Of a stretch of 15,944 bases of DNA, positions 1 through 8,428 are shown one piece after another; positions within the stretch are counted from its first letter, which is position 1, and each line of letters opens with the position of its first letter. Origin of the DNA: Isotricha intestinalis. Its lineage: Eukaryota; Ciliophora; Litostomatea; Vestibuliferida; Isotrichidae. The notes below the pieces were generated by a model, which was not told the DNA's origin, made no database searches, and saw nothing but the letters and a program-made list of their open reading frames with translations. The stretch is from positions 1-15,944 of the forward strand of contig JAJJLU010000864.1 of NCBI GenBank assembly GCA_023807065.1, read 5' to 3'. Position numbers and translations under genes: made by a program.

Positions 1-34
1 CCCCAATCCCCAATCCCCAATACCCATCCCCAAT
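1..34. repeat. Telomeric repeats, C-rich strand (CCCCAAT unit)
   Basis: Three perfect CCCCAAT units occupy 1-21, a shortened variant unit (acccat) occupies 22-27, and a fourth perfect unit occupies 28-34. C-rich strand at the left end in 5'-3' orientation is what a true chromosome end shows. The unit is one base longer than the CCCCAA of Tetrahymena. The array is short, probably because the assembly stops within it. Confidence 0.9.
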
Positions 35-431
35 AAATTATATTTATTATGATAACATTAATTAGAGATAATAAAAATATTAATTAAATATTTATTGGAA
101 AGGTATTTAAAAATAAAATTTATTTTATCATAAATCAATCAAAAAATAATATTAAATAATATTAAATTATAGTTGATTATAATATATTATATTAAAATGA
201 GAATATTCTCTCTTTAATTCTTAATGAAATATATATTTTTTGATAAAAAATAAAAAAATAATTAACTTTATTTTAATTTTAGTAAATAAACTAAAACATA
301 TATTTAATTCTTATTCTCATTGTTAATTGATTTTTTATTTCAAATAATTGATTTAATAGAAGTTATATATTTTACAATTAATTTTATTTATTTTTTTAAA
401 TATTTAAAACATAAATAATATTCAAACTAAA
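35..431. other. Subtelomeric AT-rich spacer
   Basis: About 400 bases of almost pure A/T sequence between the telomere and the first gene. I see no repeat family, RNA gene or open frame of note. The end of it presumably holds the promoter and leader of the gene that starts at 432. Confidence 0.6.
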
Positions 432-1346
432 ATGATTGATAACAGCAATTCAAATGAAAATTCTTTTTATTCAAATAAAATTGATAGAAGCCAAATAAAT
501 CCAAATAATGTAAGTTTTTCAAATTTAGAAATCCAAAGATGTTTTAAAAAAGTATTTCAAACTAAATTAAATCAAACAAAGAAAAAAAAATTTAGGGAAA
601 ATTCATTTAATTCTCAAAGAGAATCTTTAAGTCCATCAAATGAAATATTTAGTATATTACGCCCAAAGCATTCAATTGACAATGATTTTGAAGATAAATT
701 TTGTTTTTTTTCAAGATTTCATAATTTAATTAAAAAAAATAAAAATAATAGCTCTATTTATTCTTCTTTTTCAAAATTAGATAATATATTTAGTATAGAT
801 AATGGGTCTTTTATAAAAGAAGAAAAAAAAAATTCAAAAGTGAAAAATTCTGAAGATCAATCTAATACATTAGATAAAGAAGAAGAAAAAAATAATAATC
901 AGAAAAATTTATTCCCTGATATTTCAAGAATATCATCTGTAAAAACAAAAAAAAAAATAAATTTAGAAAGTAAAGAAAATTTCAAATATGTTATTTCAAG
1001 TAAAGAATTTCCAAGTTGTACAAAAAAATCTAATTTTAAAAAAAAATATCCATATATAAATTTTTATTCTTTGGCAAAATTATTTCATAGAAGTAAAATA
1101 AAGAATAATAGTTGTAATAATGTTAAAATTGTAAATATATTTGATGATAATAAGAATAATTTACCTAATATTAATAATATTAATATTTTAAGGCTAAAAA
1201 CTATAAATATGTACGAAGAGAATAAATCATATTTTAAAAATAAAATCAGACTATTTCATAACAAAAAAAACAATAAAAAAATGATTGATATCAAAAAAAG
1301 CTTTGTGAGTGCATCTTTAAAACATTTAAATATTAATGATAAATGA
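432..1346 (+). CDS. Hypothetical Asn/Lys/Ser-rich protein
   Basis: I do not recognise this 304-residue protein. A 304-codon open frame in DNA this AT-rich is very unlikely by chance, so it is probably a real gene. It starts at the first ATG after a leader full of stops and ends with TGA. The protein is dominated by Asn, Lys and Ser with long low-complexity stretches (a Glu/Lys/Asn-rich segment near residues 135-160) and is strongly basic toward the C terminus. There is no signal peptide, membrane segment or recognisable motif. It is the most telomere-proximal gene and lies 221 bases before another low-complexity gene in the same direction. The short spacing suggests separate, tightly packed genes and does not imply a shared function. 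Confidence 0.65.
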   Translation: MIDNSNSNENSFYSNKIDRSQINPNNVSFSNLEIQRCFKKVFQTKLNQTKKKKFRENSFNSQRESLSPSNEIFSILRPKHSIDNDFEDKFCFFSRFHNLIKKNKNNSSIYSSFSKLDNIFSIDNGSFIKEEKKNSKVKNSEDQSNTLDKEEEKNNNQKNLFPDISRISSVKTKKKINLESKENFKYVISSKEFPSCTKKSNFKKKYPYINFYSLAKLFHRSKIKNNSCNNVKIVNIFDDNKNNLPNINNINILRLKTINMYEENKSYFKNKIRLFHNKKNNKKMIDIKKSFVSASLKHLNINDK

Positions 1347-1567
1347 ATTATTGTTTTTATTAGGAATTTAAGATAAAATTTATTTATGTGTATATATTAT
1401 ATAAGTATTGGATATATTCTTTAGGAATAAACGTGATATTATTTGAAATAAATCATGTTAATAATTAATATAATAAAATTTATTTTTTCAAAAAATATGA
1501 AATTTTAATTAAAAAATATTATAAAACAAAAAAATAATCAACAAAATTATTATATCAAAAATTAAAT

Positions 1568-2218
1568 ATGTCATTAATGGGAAATTCTTTTTCTTCAGAA
1601 ACAATATGGAAAACAACAAAAAAACCAAAATATTTTGAAAAATATGAATCAATATTTAAAGAATTATTTGAAAACAATCAACCAAAAATATTCTCATATA
1701 GAAATAAAAATAATCATAAAAGAGAAAATTCAGAATGTTCAAATATAACTTTATTAACATCTACAATTGATAGTACAAATAATTTAAGAGAAAAAATGTC
1801 AAATACAAGATATAATATTTTAACAGGGACAAATTTAAATAATAAATTTTCAGAAATAAAAAAAGAAAATGAAAAAAATAAGAAAAAAAATATAGAAATA
1901 AATAGTTCAATTTATAATTATAATGCTTTAAAAAATTTAAGAATTGAAAGAATAAAAAATAGAAATGTTATAAAAAATTTTAATTTGTATTTAAGAAATA
2001 AAGGAACAATTCCATCATATCATTTATTAAAAACAACTGAAGTTAATAGTTTATCTCCAAAACATCGTTTTGATAATTTATTTATTGAAAAAATTCATAA
2101 AAAATTTCCTGAATATGTTAATATGAGAAATAAAGGACAAACTTTTCTATTAGAATCTACTCAATTAAATTCAAAAAAACCTTTTTATGAATTAAAAAAT
2201 AAAATAGGTAAATTATAA
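1568..2218 (+). CDS. Hypothetical basic Asn/Lys-rich protein
   Basis: An unrecognised 216-residue protein. The frame opens with MSLMGNSF after an A-rich leader and ends with TAA. A second in-frame Met is at residue 4, so the true start could be either. The N-terminal part contains several aromatic and Lys residues (WKTTKKPKYFEKYESIF), the middle is Asn/Lys-rich and probably disordered, and the C-terminal 80 residues are less biased (for example SPKHRFDNLFIEKIHKKFPEY) and could be a small folded or helical region. No signal peptide or membrane segment is seen. It may be a lineage-specific protein; I cannot assign a function. Confidence 0.65.
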   Translation: MSLMGNSFSSETIWKTTKKPKYFEKYESIFKELFENNQPKIFSYRNKNNHKRENSECSNITLLTSTIDSTNNLREKMSNTRYNILTGTNLNNKFSEIKKENEKNKKKNIEINSSIYNYNALKNLRIERIKNRNVIKNFNLYLRNKGTIPSYHLLKTTEVNSLSPKHRFDNLFIEKIHKKFPEYVNMRNKGQTFLLESTQLNSKKPFYELKNKIGKL

Positions 2219-2695
2219 GAAAAAAATATTGTAATTTAGTTTATTAGAATCATTATTTATTACTTTTTTAAAATAAATCTTTTAAATACAAAAAATTTAA
2301 TTTATAAATAAATTGAATATATATTTAAATTGTCTGTTTATTTTTTATTATTAAAGAAGTTTATTCTTTTTTTTTTTTTTATAATTTTTTTTCTTTTTAT
2401 TGAATTAATACTAATACCTATTTTAATGTATGAAAAAGTGAATGTTACTACTTTAAGTAAAAGAACTTAAAGAAGATAATTCTCTTTTCTTATTCAGGAC
2501 ATTGATAATTTTTTTCTATTATTCATTTTTTCGAAATTAAAATTGATTGAATTGTTATTTAACATATGTAATTAATCATAAATTTTATCATAATTTTAAA
2601 ATTATTTGAATTTTGAGTAAAACTCATTGTATTTTTCAGTAATAATTTTCCCCTTAAAAAAACCTTAATTTAAAAATTAAAATAATTATTTAAAA
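2219..2695. other. AT-rich intergenic spacer with a small hairpin
   Basis: The spacer holds a long T-rich tract (about 2364-2400) and one short perfect inverted repeat: CTTTAAGT at 2451-2458 and ACTTAAAG at 2465-2472 with a six-base loop. I see no gene and no tRNA-like T-loop. The hairpin could be chance in such AT-rich DNA. Confidence 0.4.
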
Positions 2696-3409
2696 ATGAA
2701 TTCCAAATTTATAATAATAATAATATATATAATTAAATTATCCAAATCATATACACCATGTCCAGATGGAAGTGCATGTCCTTCAGGAATAAAATGTTGT
2801 GATGCAAAGAAATATTATACTTGTTGTAGAAAAGAATTTATTTGTTGTTATGATGGATTAAAATGTTGTAAAAATAATAATCATTTTATTAATGTAATTT
2901 TCCATGATGAAATAATTAATAATTCTACTCAATCTTTTTTTATTTATAATTATTATGATCAAATTTTAAAAGGAATTTTTGATAATTTTAAATTCAATCA
3001 ATTGTTTATTTATAATTTTGAATATGATAAAAATGTGAAAAAATTGTTTTTTGATTTTATTGATATTATTTATTTGATAAAAGATATTAAAGATATAAAT
3101 AAATTTTGTGATATTTGTTTTAATGAAGTTATTAAATTTATTGAACAAATTAATTATTTATTAAATAATTATTGTTTTTATATTTCAGAAGATATTAAAG
3201 AAAAAATTTATAATATTTTTCAATATGTTAATAAAGAAGGATTTAAAAATAAATTTTTTCATAATTTGAAAATTAAATATTATGAAATAATCAATCAGAT
3301 TAATGCTTTTAATCAAATGATTGAAATAAAAAATTTTTATTATGCAGGAAAAGTTTTAGGTAATGGAATATCTAATATATTTAATTTTAAAAAAAATATA
3401 ATTAAATAA
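2696..3409 (+). CDS. Secreted granulin-like cysteine-rich protein
   Basis: A 237-residue protein with an N-terminal signal peptide (MNSKFIIIIIYIIKLSKSY; hydrophobic core about residues 5-13). A compact Cys-rich module at residues 22-58 follows at once: single Cys at 22 and 28, then Cys pairs at 34-35, 43-44, 50-51 and 57-58. Spacing C-x5-C-x5-CC-x7-CC-x5-CC-x5-CC matches the granulin/epithelin pattern except that the final Cys residues of a full granulin are missing. The remaining 180 residues are rich in Phe, Ile, Asn and Tyr with only three further Cys (a CDIC motif near 140 and one about residue 160) and match nothing I know. Granulin domains occur in secreted growth-factor-like proteins and on some papain-family proteases, but no protease domain is present. 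Secreted or vesicle-stored is likely; function is unknown. Confidence 0.65.
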   Translation: MNSKFIIIIIYIIKLSKSYTPCPDGSACPSGIKCCDAKKYYTCCRKEFICCYDGLKCCKNNNHFINVIFHDEIINNSTQSFFIYNYYDQILKGIFDNFKFNQLFIYNFEYDKNVKKLFFDFIDIIYLIKDIKDINKFCDICFNEVIKFIEQINYLLNNYCFYISEDIKEKIYNIFQYVNKEGFKNKFFHNLKIKYYEIINQINAFNQMIEIKNFYYAGKVLGNGISNIFNFKKNIIK

Positions 3410-3618
3410 TTTAATATTAGTTTTCATCAAATTAATTCATAAAAATGAATAATTAATTCATTGAAAAAACTTTATATTCATTAAAAAGAAATTCATTTAT
3501 TTAAAATAGATGAAAAAAAAAAAATTAAAAAAAAAATAAATATACCCAATCTAAAATAGTAAAAAAATCTCTAATTAAATAATAAAACCCCAAAAACCCA
3601 AAAAAATAAAAAAAAAAA

Positions 3619-4260
3619 ATGTTTAACTTCTTCGGTAAAAAACAAAAAAAAGAAGCACCACGTCCAGTGCCAATAGATTTGAACGTGGAGAGTCAGAATA
3701 TGTCAAATCGTATGAACGACCTAGCCTTAAAAATAGATCAAGTAGATAAGCAACTAAAAGCCCAGCTTCAAGTATATAGAACAGCTCGTAATCCTACTGC
3801 CAAAGCCCAAGCAAAGAAGAAGGCAATGCAATTATTAAAGAAGAAGAAGATGTATGAACAACATAGTAACAATTTATCAAATGCACAAATGACATTAGAT
3901 ACAGTAAATATGGATTGCCAAATGATGAGAGATAATATGAATATTATGCAAGTGATGAAAAATACTGTTCAAGTACAAAAAGATACTCTTCATGCTATGG
4001 GAGGTATAGATGGAATGTATGATGTTATGGATGATATGGCTGAATTAAAGGAAGAACAACAAGAAATAAATGAAGAAATTCAAAGAAATTTAGATGTCGA
4101 TGTTGGAGATGAAGAATTAGATGCTGAATTAGATGAATTAGATTATCAAATGAGAGTTGAAATGGATAATGATGGATTAAAAGCTCCTATTAGTGATGTT
4201 AATGGTAATCCTATTGTTAATAATCCAGATGAAGCACAGTTGGAAGATTTACTTAAGTAA
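3619..4260 (+). CDS. CHMP5: ESCRT-III-associated protein CHMP5/Vps60
   Basis: A 213-residue Snf7-family protein best matched to CHMP5 (yeast Vps60), which acts late in multivesicular-body sorting on endosomes by binding Vta1/LIP5 and regulating the Vps4 ATPase. Visible features: N-terminal MFNFFGKKQKK, the basic helix around residues 44-80 ending in the family motif LKKKKMYEQ, a Met-rich helical middle (100-145), and an acidic C-terminal region (158-185, DVGDEELDAELDELD) followed by a Pro-containing tail (IVNNPDEAQLED). Length agrees with the family (about 200-220 residues). The charge split, basic N-terminal half and acidic C-terminal half, is typical of ESCRT-III proteins. The 5' part of the gene uses more G/C-ending and CGT codons than the 3' part. 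The start is fixed by an A-rich leader and conserved N terminus. Confidence 0.9.
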   Translation: MFNFFGKKQKKEAPRPVPIDLNVESQNMSNRMNDLALKIDQVDKQLKAQLQVYRTARNPTAKAQAKKKAMQLLKKKKMYEQHSNNLSNAQMTLDTVNMDCQMMRDNMNIMQVMKNTVQVQKDTLHAMGGIDGMYDVMDDMAELKEEQQEINEEIQRNLDVDVGDEELDAELDELDYQMRVEMDNDGLKAPISDVNGNPIVNNPDEAQLEDLLK

Positions 4261-4486
4261 AATTATATTTGATTTTTTATTTTTTTGATAATATTCTTGC
4301 TTTTATATAGGCTTTTGATTAAAGTTTTAAGGATTTTTTCTTTTGTTTTATTGAAAATTTATTATTCTTTATTATTTTTTATTTTTTATAATTATTTTAA
4401 TTTATAATTTTTTTATTTTTTTCAATCATTGTCGATTTCGTATCCTTCTTTTATTTTTTTTGGGGATATAAGATGCTTTCTGCTTC

Positions 4487-5583
4487 TTAAAGGGAAGTAA
4501 ATTTTTTGTAATTATCAATGATTTTTCTATCATATAAATATAATTCACTTGTAGCTTGATTTAAATATTGATAATACTTTTTATGCTCCTCTAAACAATT
4601 TCCTATTTCAACATTATATACATCAATTATTTCATCATCTTCATTATATTTAATATTTATTCTATTATTATTTACATTCCTTTCAAGAATATTTTTTTAC
4701 CTGTTTTTCAATTCCACTTAATTGAGCTAATTTAATCATTTTTATTCTTTGATATTTTTTAAGTATATTTTAAATTGTTTTAAATCTTAATTCTTTTAAA
4801 GTTAATTTAACTAAACCAAAAATATTATTTTTCTCTAAATCATTTTTACTTTTATCAATTAAATTTTCTAAAACCTTTAATATATCTTTATTATTTTTTT
4901 CTTCATTATATTCTAAATAGATAGTTTATTCTTTAAAACCTTTCATTTTATTATATCTATATAAAATCAAATTAATATTGAAATTGATCCATAAATTCTT
5001 CTTTATTACTATAAACTCACACAGCCTAATAACCAAATGAAAGAGAAGAAAGAATAAATTCTTTCCTATTTAATAGAATTTATTCTTTGTAAAAAGCATA
5101 TAAACTAAATCAAGAGATTGTAAATTTGTTTCAAAATTAGTTTGAATAATAATTTCATTTAATATTTCATCTATTTTAAAAATCTTTATTCATATATGAA
5201 AAATATAAAATATATGCTTTAAAGGGGTGAAATTCTAATTTTGGGATTTTTTTATGAATTGAAGAAAATAATTTTTTCCTTCTATATTTTTCTTTATTTG
5301 CAAAATTTTGGAAATATCTTCTAAAATGATTTGAAAATTGTTCTGGAAAAAGAATATAAGTTTCAATATTCATTAATAGACTTGAATATATTATAAATTC
5401 ATCTATTTTTGTTTGTTCAACTTTTGGAGTGAAGATAAATAAACTTCTAAAATAATAAACTATATTTTGTTTTTTTGGTTTTCATTTAACTTATTTAAAT
5501 AATAAAAATAATATTTTTGTTCTTATTAAATTAGTCACATTTCCTTTATATATCTCCTTATTTAAAGAAAAAAAATTGTTACA
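4487..5583 (-). pseudogene. Decayed gene with PCI-type C terminus, CSN3-like
   Basis: No intact frame is present, but the minus strand carries coding-like sequence in consecutive pieces: frame A from about 5580 to 5179, frame B about 5177-5095, frame A again about 5095-4975, frame B about 4970-4699, and a third frame about 4697 to a final TAA at 4487-4489. Eight internal stops interrupt it (5491-5493, 5482-5484, 5080-5082, 5026-5028, 5017-5019, 4972-4974, 4926-4928, 4770-4772). Two of the frame changes fall at homopolymers (A run 5178-5182, T run 4692-4698), where one base less would restore the frame. The last 160 residues look like a PCI winged helix with a helical tail: FGLVKLTLKELRFKTI, then KMIKLAQLSGIEKQ, then NNNRINIKYNEDDEIIDVYN. 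The LVK...L...LAQLSG...INIK order resembles COP9 signalosome subunit 3; other PCI proteins (Rpn3, Rpn5, CSN4) are possible. No in-frame start is seen upstream. It is convergent with CHMP5. Confidence 0.6.
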
Positions 5584-5646
5584 TTATTTTCTATTCTATA
5601 ATTAATTATTATTTTAAATAAAATAATAAAAAATAAAAAAAATATT

Positions 5647-5746
5647 ATGCTTTACAATATCACCCAAACCTTTCCAATCAATAAAACACATAGAAGTTTA
5701 AAAAGATATTCCCCTTTCATTATCATTTCACTCAAAAGTGTAAAAA
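5647..5746 (+). pseudogene. Degenerate copy of RBMX2 exon 1
   Basis: This stretch aligns by eye with the first exon and the start of the intron of the intact RBMX2 gene (6104-6202). The best part runs from TCCAATCAATAA through the region equivalent to CATTCCTCTTTCA and ATCATGGCACTC; I count roughly three quarters of bases identical over about 65 positions. Small insertions and deletions move the frame, so the SWHS motif of exon 1 is not encoded. An ATG exists at 5647 but the frame runs into unrelated hydrophobic sequence and ends. I do not find exon 2 (the RRM) after it, so the copy is partial. Confidence 0.6.
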
Positions 5747-5882
5747 TTAATTTTATTTTATCATCATTATCAACCTTCTTAGTTTTTTTCCTAATTCTTA
5801 AATTTTGCTTTTTTAAAGGAATATTATTTTTTTGAAATATTATATTCATTGGATGAGAAAGAAAAAAAGTATTTTCATATAA

Positions 5883-6062
5883 ATATATAAGAAAAAAAAT
5901 TTAGAATCCAGATTATCAGGAATAGAAATTGATAATAAACAAATAAAAATACAATTGTAAAATTAACAAAAAATAGGAAAGAAAAGCTATTATGAATATT
6001 TAACAAACTATATTTTATTTTTTTAGGATTTTTAAAAAATGCTACCTTGTTATCTATATTCA
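5883..6062 (+). pseudogene. Coding-like fragment, faintly small-GTPase-like
   Basis: In one plus-strand frame 5898-5957 reads NLESRLSGIEIDNKQIKIQL, which resembles the interswitch strands of Rab-type GTPases (the segment before the WDTAGQE motif). It then meets two TAA codons (from 5958) and resumes as QKIGKKSYYEYLTNYILFF before further stops. The WDTAGQE motif itself is absent. The fragment lies between the decayed exon copy and the intact RBMX2 gene. The resemblance is short and may be accidental. Confidence 0.2.
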
Positions 6063-6103
6063 ATTAAATATAATTTTAAAAAAACAATAAAAAAAATAAT
6101 AAA

Positions 6104-6800
6104 ATGTTTACAAATAGCACAGTAAAATCAATCCAATCAATAACAAACGAAGAACTTCAAAAAGACATTCCTCTTTCAGCATCATGGCACTCGAAGGTAA
6201 ACCAATAAAATAACATATTAACTTTAATTAAAAAAAAAATAGTATTCTGAAAGTGCTTATATCTATATAGGAAATTTTCCATATGAAATAACAGAAGGTG
6301 ACTTAATAATAGTATTTTCTCAATATGGGGAAATAGTAGATTGTCGAATAGCTAGAGATAAAATAACTGGTAAAAGTAAAGGATTTGGATTTATATGTTA
6401 TGAAGATCAAAGATCTACTATTTTAGCAGTTGATAATTTAAACGGAATTGAAATTTGTGGAAGAATAATTAAAGTTGATCATGTGGAACAATATAAAATT
6501 CCAAAAGAATATTTTGAATGTGATAATAATATGATTTATAAACCTAGTGGACCTGATGGAAAAGGATGGGGAAAATTTAGATGTTTAAGTGAAGAAGATA
6601 TTGCTAAATTTGAAGAAATTAAAAAAATGGAAGAATTTGAATATAAAAATAAAATGGAATTTTTACTTCCTGATAATATTATTGATGTTAATGAAAATAG
6701 AGATTGGGAAAAAAAATTTTTAGAAGTTGTTAAAAAAAAAAGAGATAAAATAGAAAGGAAGAAAAATAAAAAAAATCATCATAATCATCATAAAAATTAA
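6104..6800 (+). CDS. RBMX2: RNA-binding protein RBMX2 / Ist3 (Snu17), splicing factor
   Basis: Two exons, 6104-6196 and 6243-6800, give a 216-residue protein. It belongs to the RBMX2/Ist3 family, a component of the retention and splicing (RES) complex that joins the activated spliceosome with Bud13 and Pml1. Exon 1 ends with the family signature SASWHSK and exon 2 continues YSESAYIYIGNFPYEITEGD without a break, so the splice is well supported. The RRM covers about residues 37-115: RNP2-like YIYIGN, RNP1-like KSKGFGFICY, then the strongly conserved EDQRSTILAVDNLNG and IIKVDHVEQY. The C terminus is Lys-rich and ends in a His/Asn/Lys tail. An in-frame Met at 6483 would give only a fragment without the RRM and is not the start. 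A degenerate copy of exon 1 lies 457 bases upstream. Confidence 0.92.
6197..6242 (+). other. Spliceosomal intron, 46 nt
   Basis: The intron begins GTAAAC and ends AAAATAG, lies between complete codons (phase 0), and its removal joins SWHSK to YSESAYIYIG as in RBMX2 proteins of other eukaryotes. It contains in-frame stops and is almost pure A/T. A possible branch region is TATTAACTTTAAT near its middle. Confidence 0.88.
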
Positions 6801-6898
6801 AAAAAATAAATATTAATCAATTAATTATAAAGCCCATTAATTCTAATATACAAAGATATATTATTCCAAACAATAAAAAAAAAATTAAAAAAGTTAAA

Positions 6899-8428
6899 TC
6901 AATTTTTCTTAAGAATATTTCTCATACAAGTAGCAAATTCTTCAAAAGTAATATTTCCATCTCCATCTAAATCAACTTCTGAAACAATTTTTTTCAAATT
7001 TTCATGCATTTTCTTTTTATCAACGATACATTGTTTAAAAACAGTTTCAATTTCATCAAAACTAATGATGCCATTTCCATCTTTATCAAAATATCTGAAA
7101 GCAAATTTCAACACATTTTCACTAAGGAATTTTTCTTTATTAACAGCAGCTCTGACAAATTCTTCATATTCAATAAATTTATTATTATCCATATCAATAT
7201 TTTTAAAAATAATGGCAACATCTTTTTTTAAAGTATCACTTTTTAAATATTTATTTAATCCTTCATATAATTCTTCTTGAGTAATTTTTCCATCTCCATT
7301 TAAGTCAATCATATTAAATAATTTACATGAATTTATAACATCTGAAGTTTGAGGAAAATTATGAACTAAATATGCAAGAGCAGTTTCAACTATAATTGAA
7401 TTAGTATGATAATTTTTTAAATTTTCAACTAATTTTTTAATTACATTTGTATTTTTAATTTCATTAAAAAGTTCTTTACTTTTATTATTTTCAAACCAAG
7501 GATGTTTTAATGCTTCTTCAGCAGAAATTCTTTTTGCAACATCCATTTTTAAACAAGATGAAATTAAATCTTTTGCTTCATCACTAATTTTATCAAAGGG
7601 AGATTCTTTTAAATCAAATCTACCTTTTGAAACATTATATGTTATTTCCATATCTGTATCTCCTACAAAAGGTGGTCTTCCACTTAATAAAATATATAAT
7701 ATTACTCCACAAGACCAAATATCACATTTTTCATTGTATTTTTTCTTTAAAACTTCAGGAGCAATATAATAAGATGATCCTATTATTTTTTTTTGTTTTT
7801 TTCCCTTTTCAAGAATTTGAGATGTTCCAAAATCACATATTTTAATTAAAGGAAAATCATCATCATTTCTTTTTGCAATTAATATATTTTCTGGTTTTAA
7901 ATCTCTATGTGCTATATGCATTTTATGACAATAATTTATTGCTGAAAATATTTGAAACATTACATAAGCAGAATATTTTTCATTAAATGGTCCTTTATCT
8001 TTTATTTCTTGATATAATTCTCCTCCTAAACATAATTCAATTATAATTGAATAATTTTCTCTATTTGAATAAACTTCAAATATTTTTAAAATATTTGGAT
8101 GATCCATTTTTCTTAAAACATTTATTTCATTTATTATTTCTTTTTCATCTTCTTCATTATAATTTGATTGATTTTTATTTATTATTTTCATTGCTCTTAT
8201 TTCTCCTGTTATTTTATTTTCTACACTATATACTGTTGCATAAAATCCTTCTCCTAATAATTTTACTTTTTTATAATCTTCATTTGGATTTTTTTTTAAA
8301 TGTCCTATTATTATTTCATTTTTGAATTTTATTGGACTTTCTAACTCTTTTTTAAGAATATTATTTGCTATTTTCCCTAATTCTTCTAGTTGTTTATTTT
8401 TTTCCTCTTTTGTAGTTTTTGTTCCCAT
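6899..8428 (-). CDS. Calcium-dependent protein kinase (CDPK) with four EF hands
   Basis: A 509-residue Ser/Thr kinase of the plant/alveolate CDPK family, activated by direct Ca2+ binding. The N terminus MGTKTTKEE has Gly2 and Thr6, so N-myristoylation is possible. The kinase domain spans about 52-312: glycine loop GEGFYATV (59-66, third Gly replaced by Ala), Lys81 in AMK, HRDLKPEN at 174-181, DFG at 199-201, APE at 223-225. A junction segment (about 313-365) carries the autoinhibitory/calmodulin-binding-like region. Four canonical 12-residue EF loops follow at 375-386, 412-423, 448-459 and 486-497, each starting with Asp and ending with Glu, so all should bind Ca2+. Length is typical. No intron. 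The gene ends with TGA and converges on RBMX2. Roles in this organism cannot be told from sequence; CDPKs in ciliates are linked to motility and secretion. Confidence 0.95.
   Translation of the reverse strand: MGTKTTKEEKNKQLEELGKIANNILKKELESPIKFKNEIIIGHLKKNPNEDYKKVKLLGEGFYATVYSVENKITGEIRAMKIINKNQSNYNEEDEKEIINEINVLRKMDHPNILKIFEVYSNRENYSIIIELCLGGELYQEIKDKGPFNEKYSAYVMFQIFSAINYCHKMHIAHRDLKPENILIAKRNDDDFPLIKICDFGTSQILEKGKKQKKIIGSSYYIAPEVLKKKYNEKCDIWSCGVILYILLSGRPPFVGDTDMEITYNVSKGRFDLKESPFDKISDEAKDLISSCLKMDVAKRISAEEALKHPWFENNKSKELFNEIKNTNVIKKLVENLKNYHTNSIIVETALAYLVHNFPQTSDVINSCKLFNMIDLNGDGKITQEELYEGLNKYLKSDTLKKDVAIIFKNIDMDNNKFIEYEEFVRAAVNKEKFLSENVLKFAFRYFDKDGNGIISFDEIETVFKQCIVDKKKMHENLKKIVSEVDLDGDGNITFEEFATCMRNILKKN

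Noticed and set aside
2451..2472. Short hairpin (CTTTAAGT / ACTTAAAG) as a possible small RNA gene or terminator
   Set aside because: Eight base pairs, mostly A/T, with no box elements or T-stretch at the right place; chance is likely.
4662..4700. A 39-base intron (GTAAAA...AATAG, minus strand) inside the pseudogene
   Set aside because: Its length is a multiple of three, so removing it keeps the old frame and does not lead into the downstream coding-like frame. A one-base homopolymer change explains the shift better.
4487..5583. A functional gene with TAA/TAG read as Gln
   Set aside because: The neighbouring intact genes end in TAA, TAG and TGA and contain no internal stops, and the region also has several frame changes, so decay is the simpler reading.
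5652..5849. A 65-residue minus-strand open frame (IPLKKQNLRIRKKTKKVDND...)
   Set aside because: Its first part looks weakly coding but the rest is opposite the RBMX2 exon-1 copy; no family recognised and no support for a gene.
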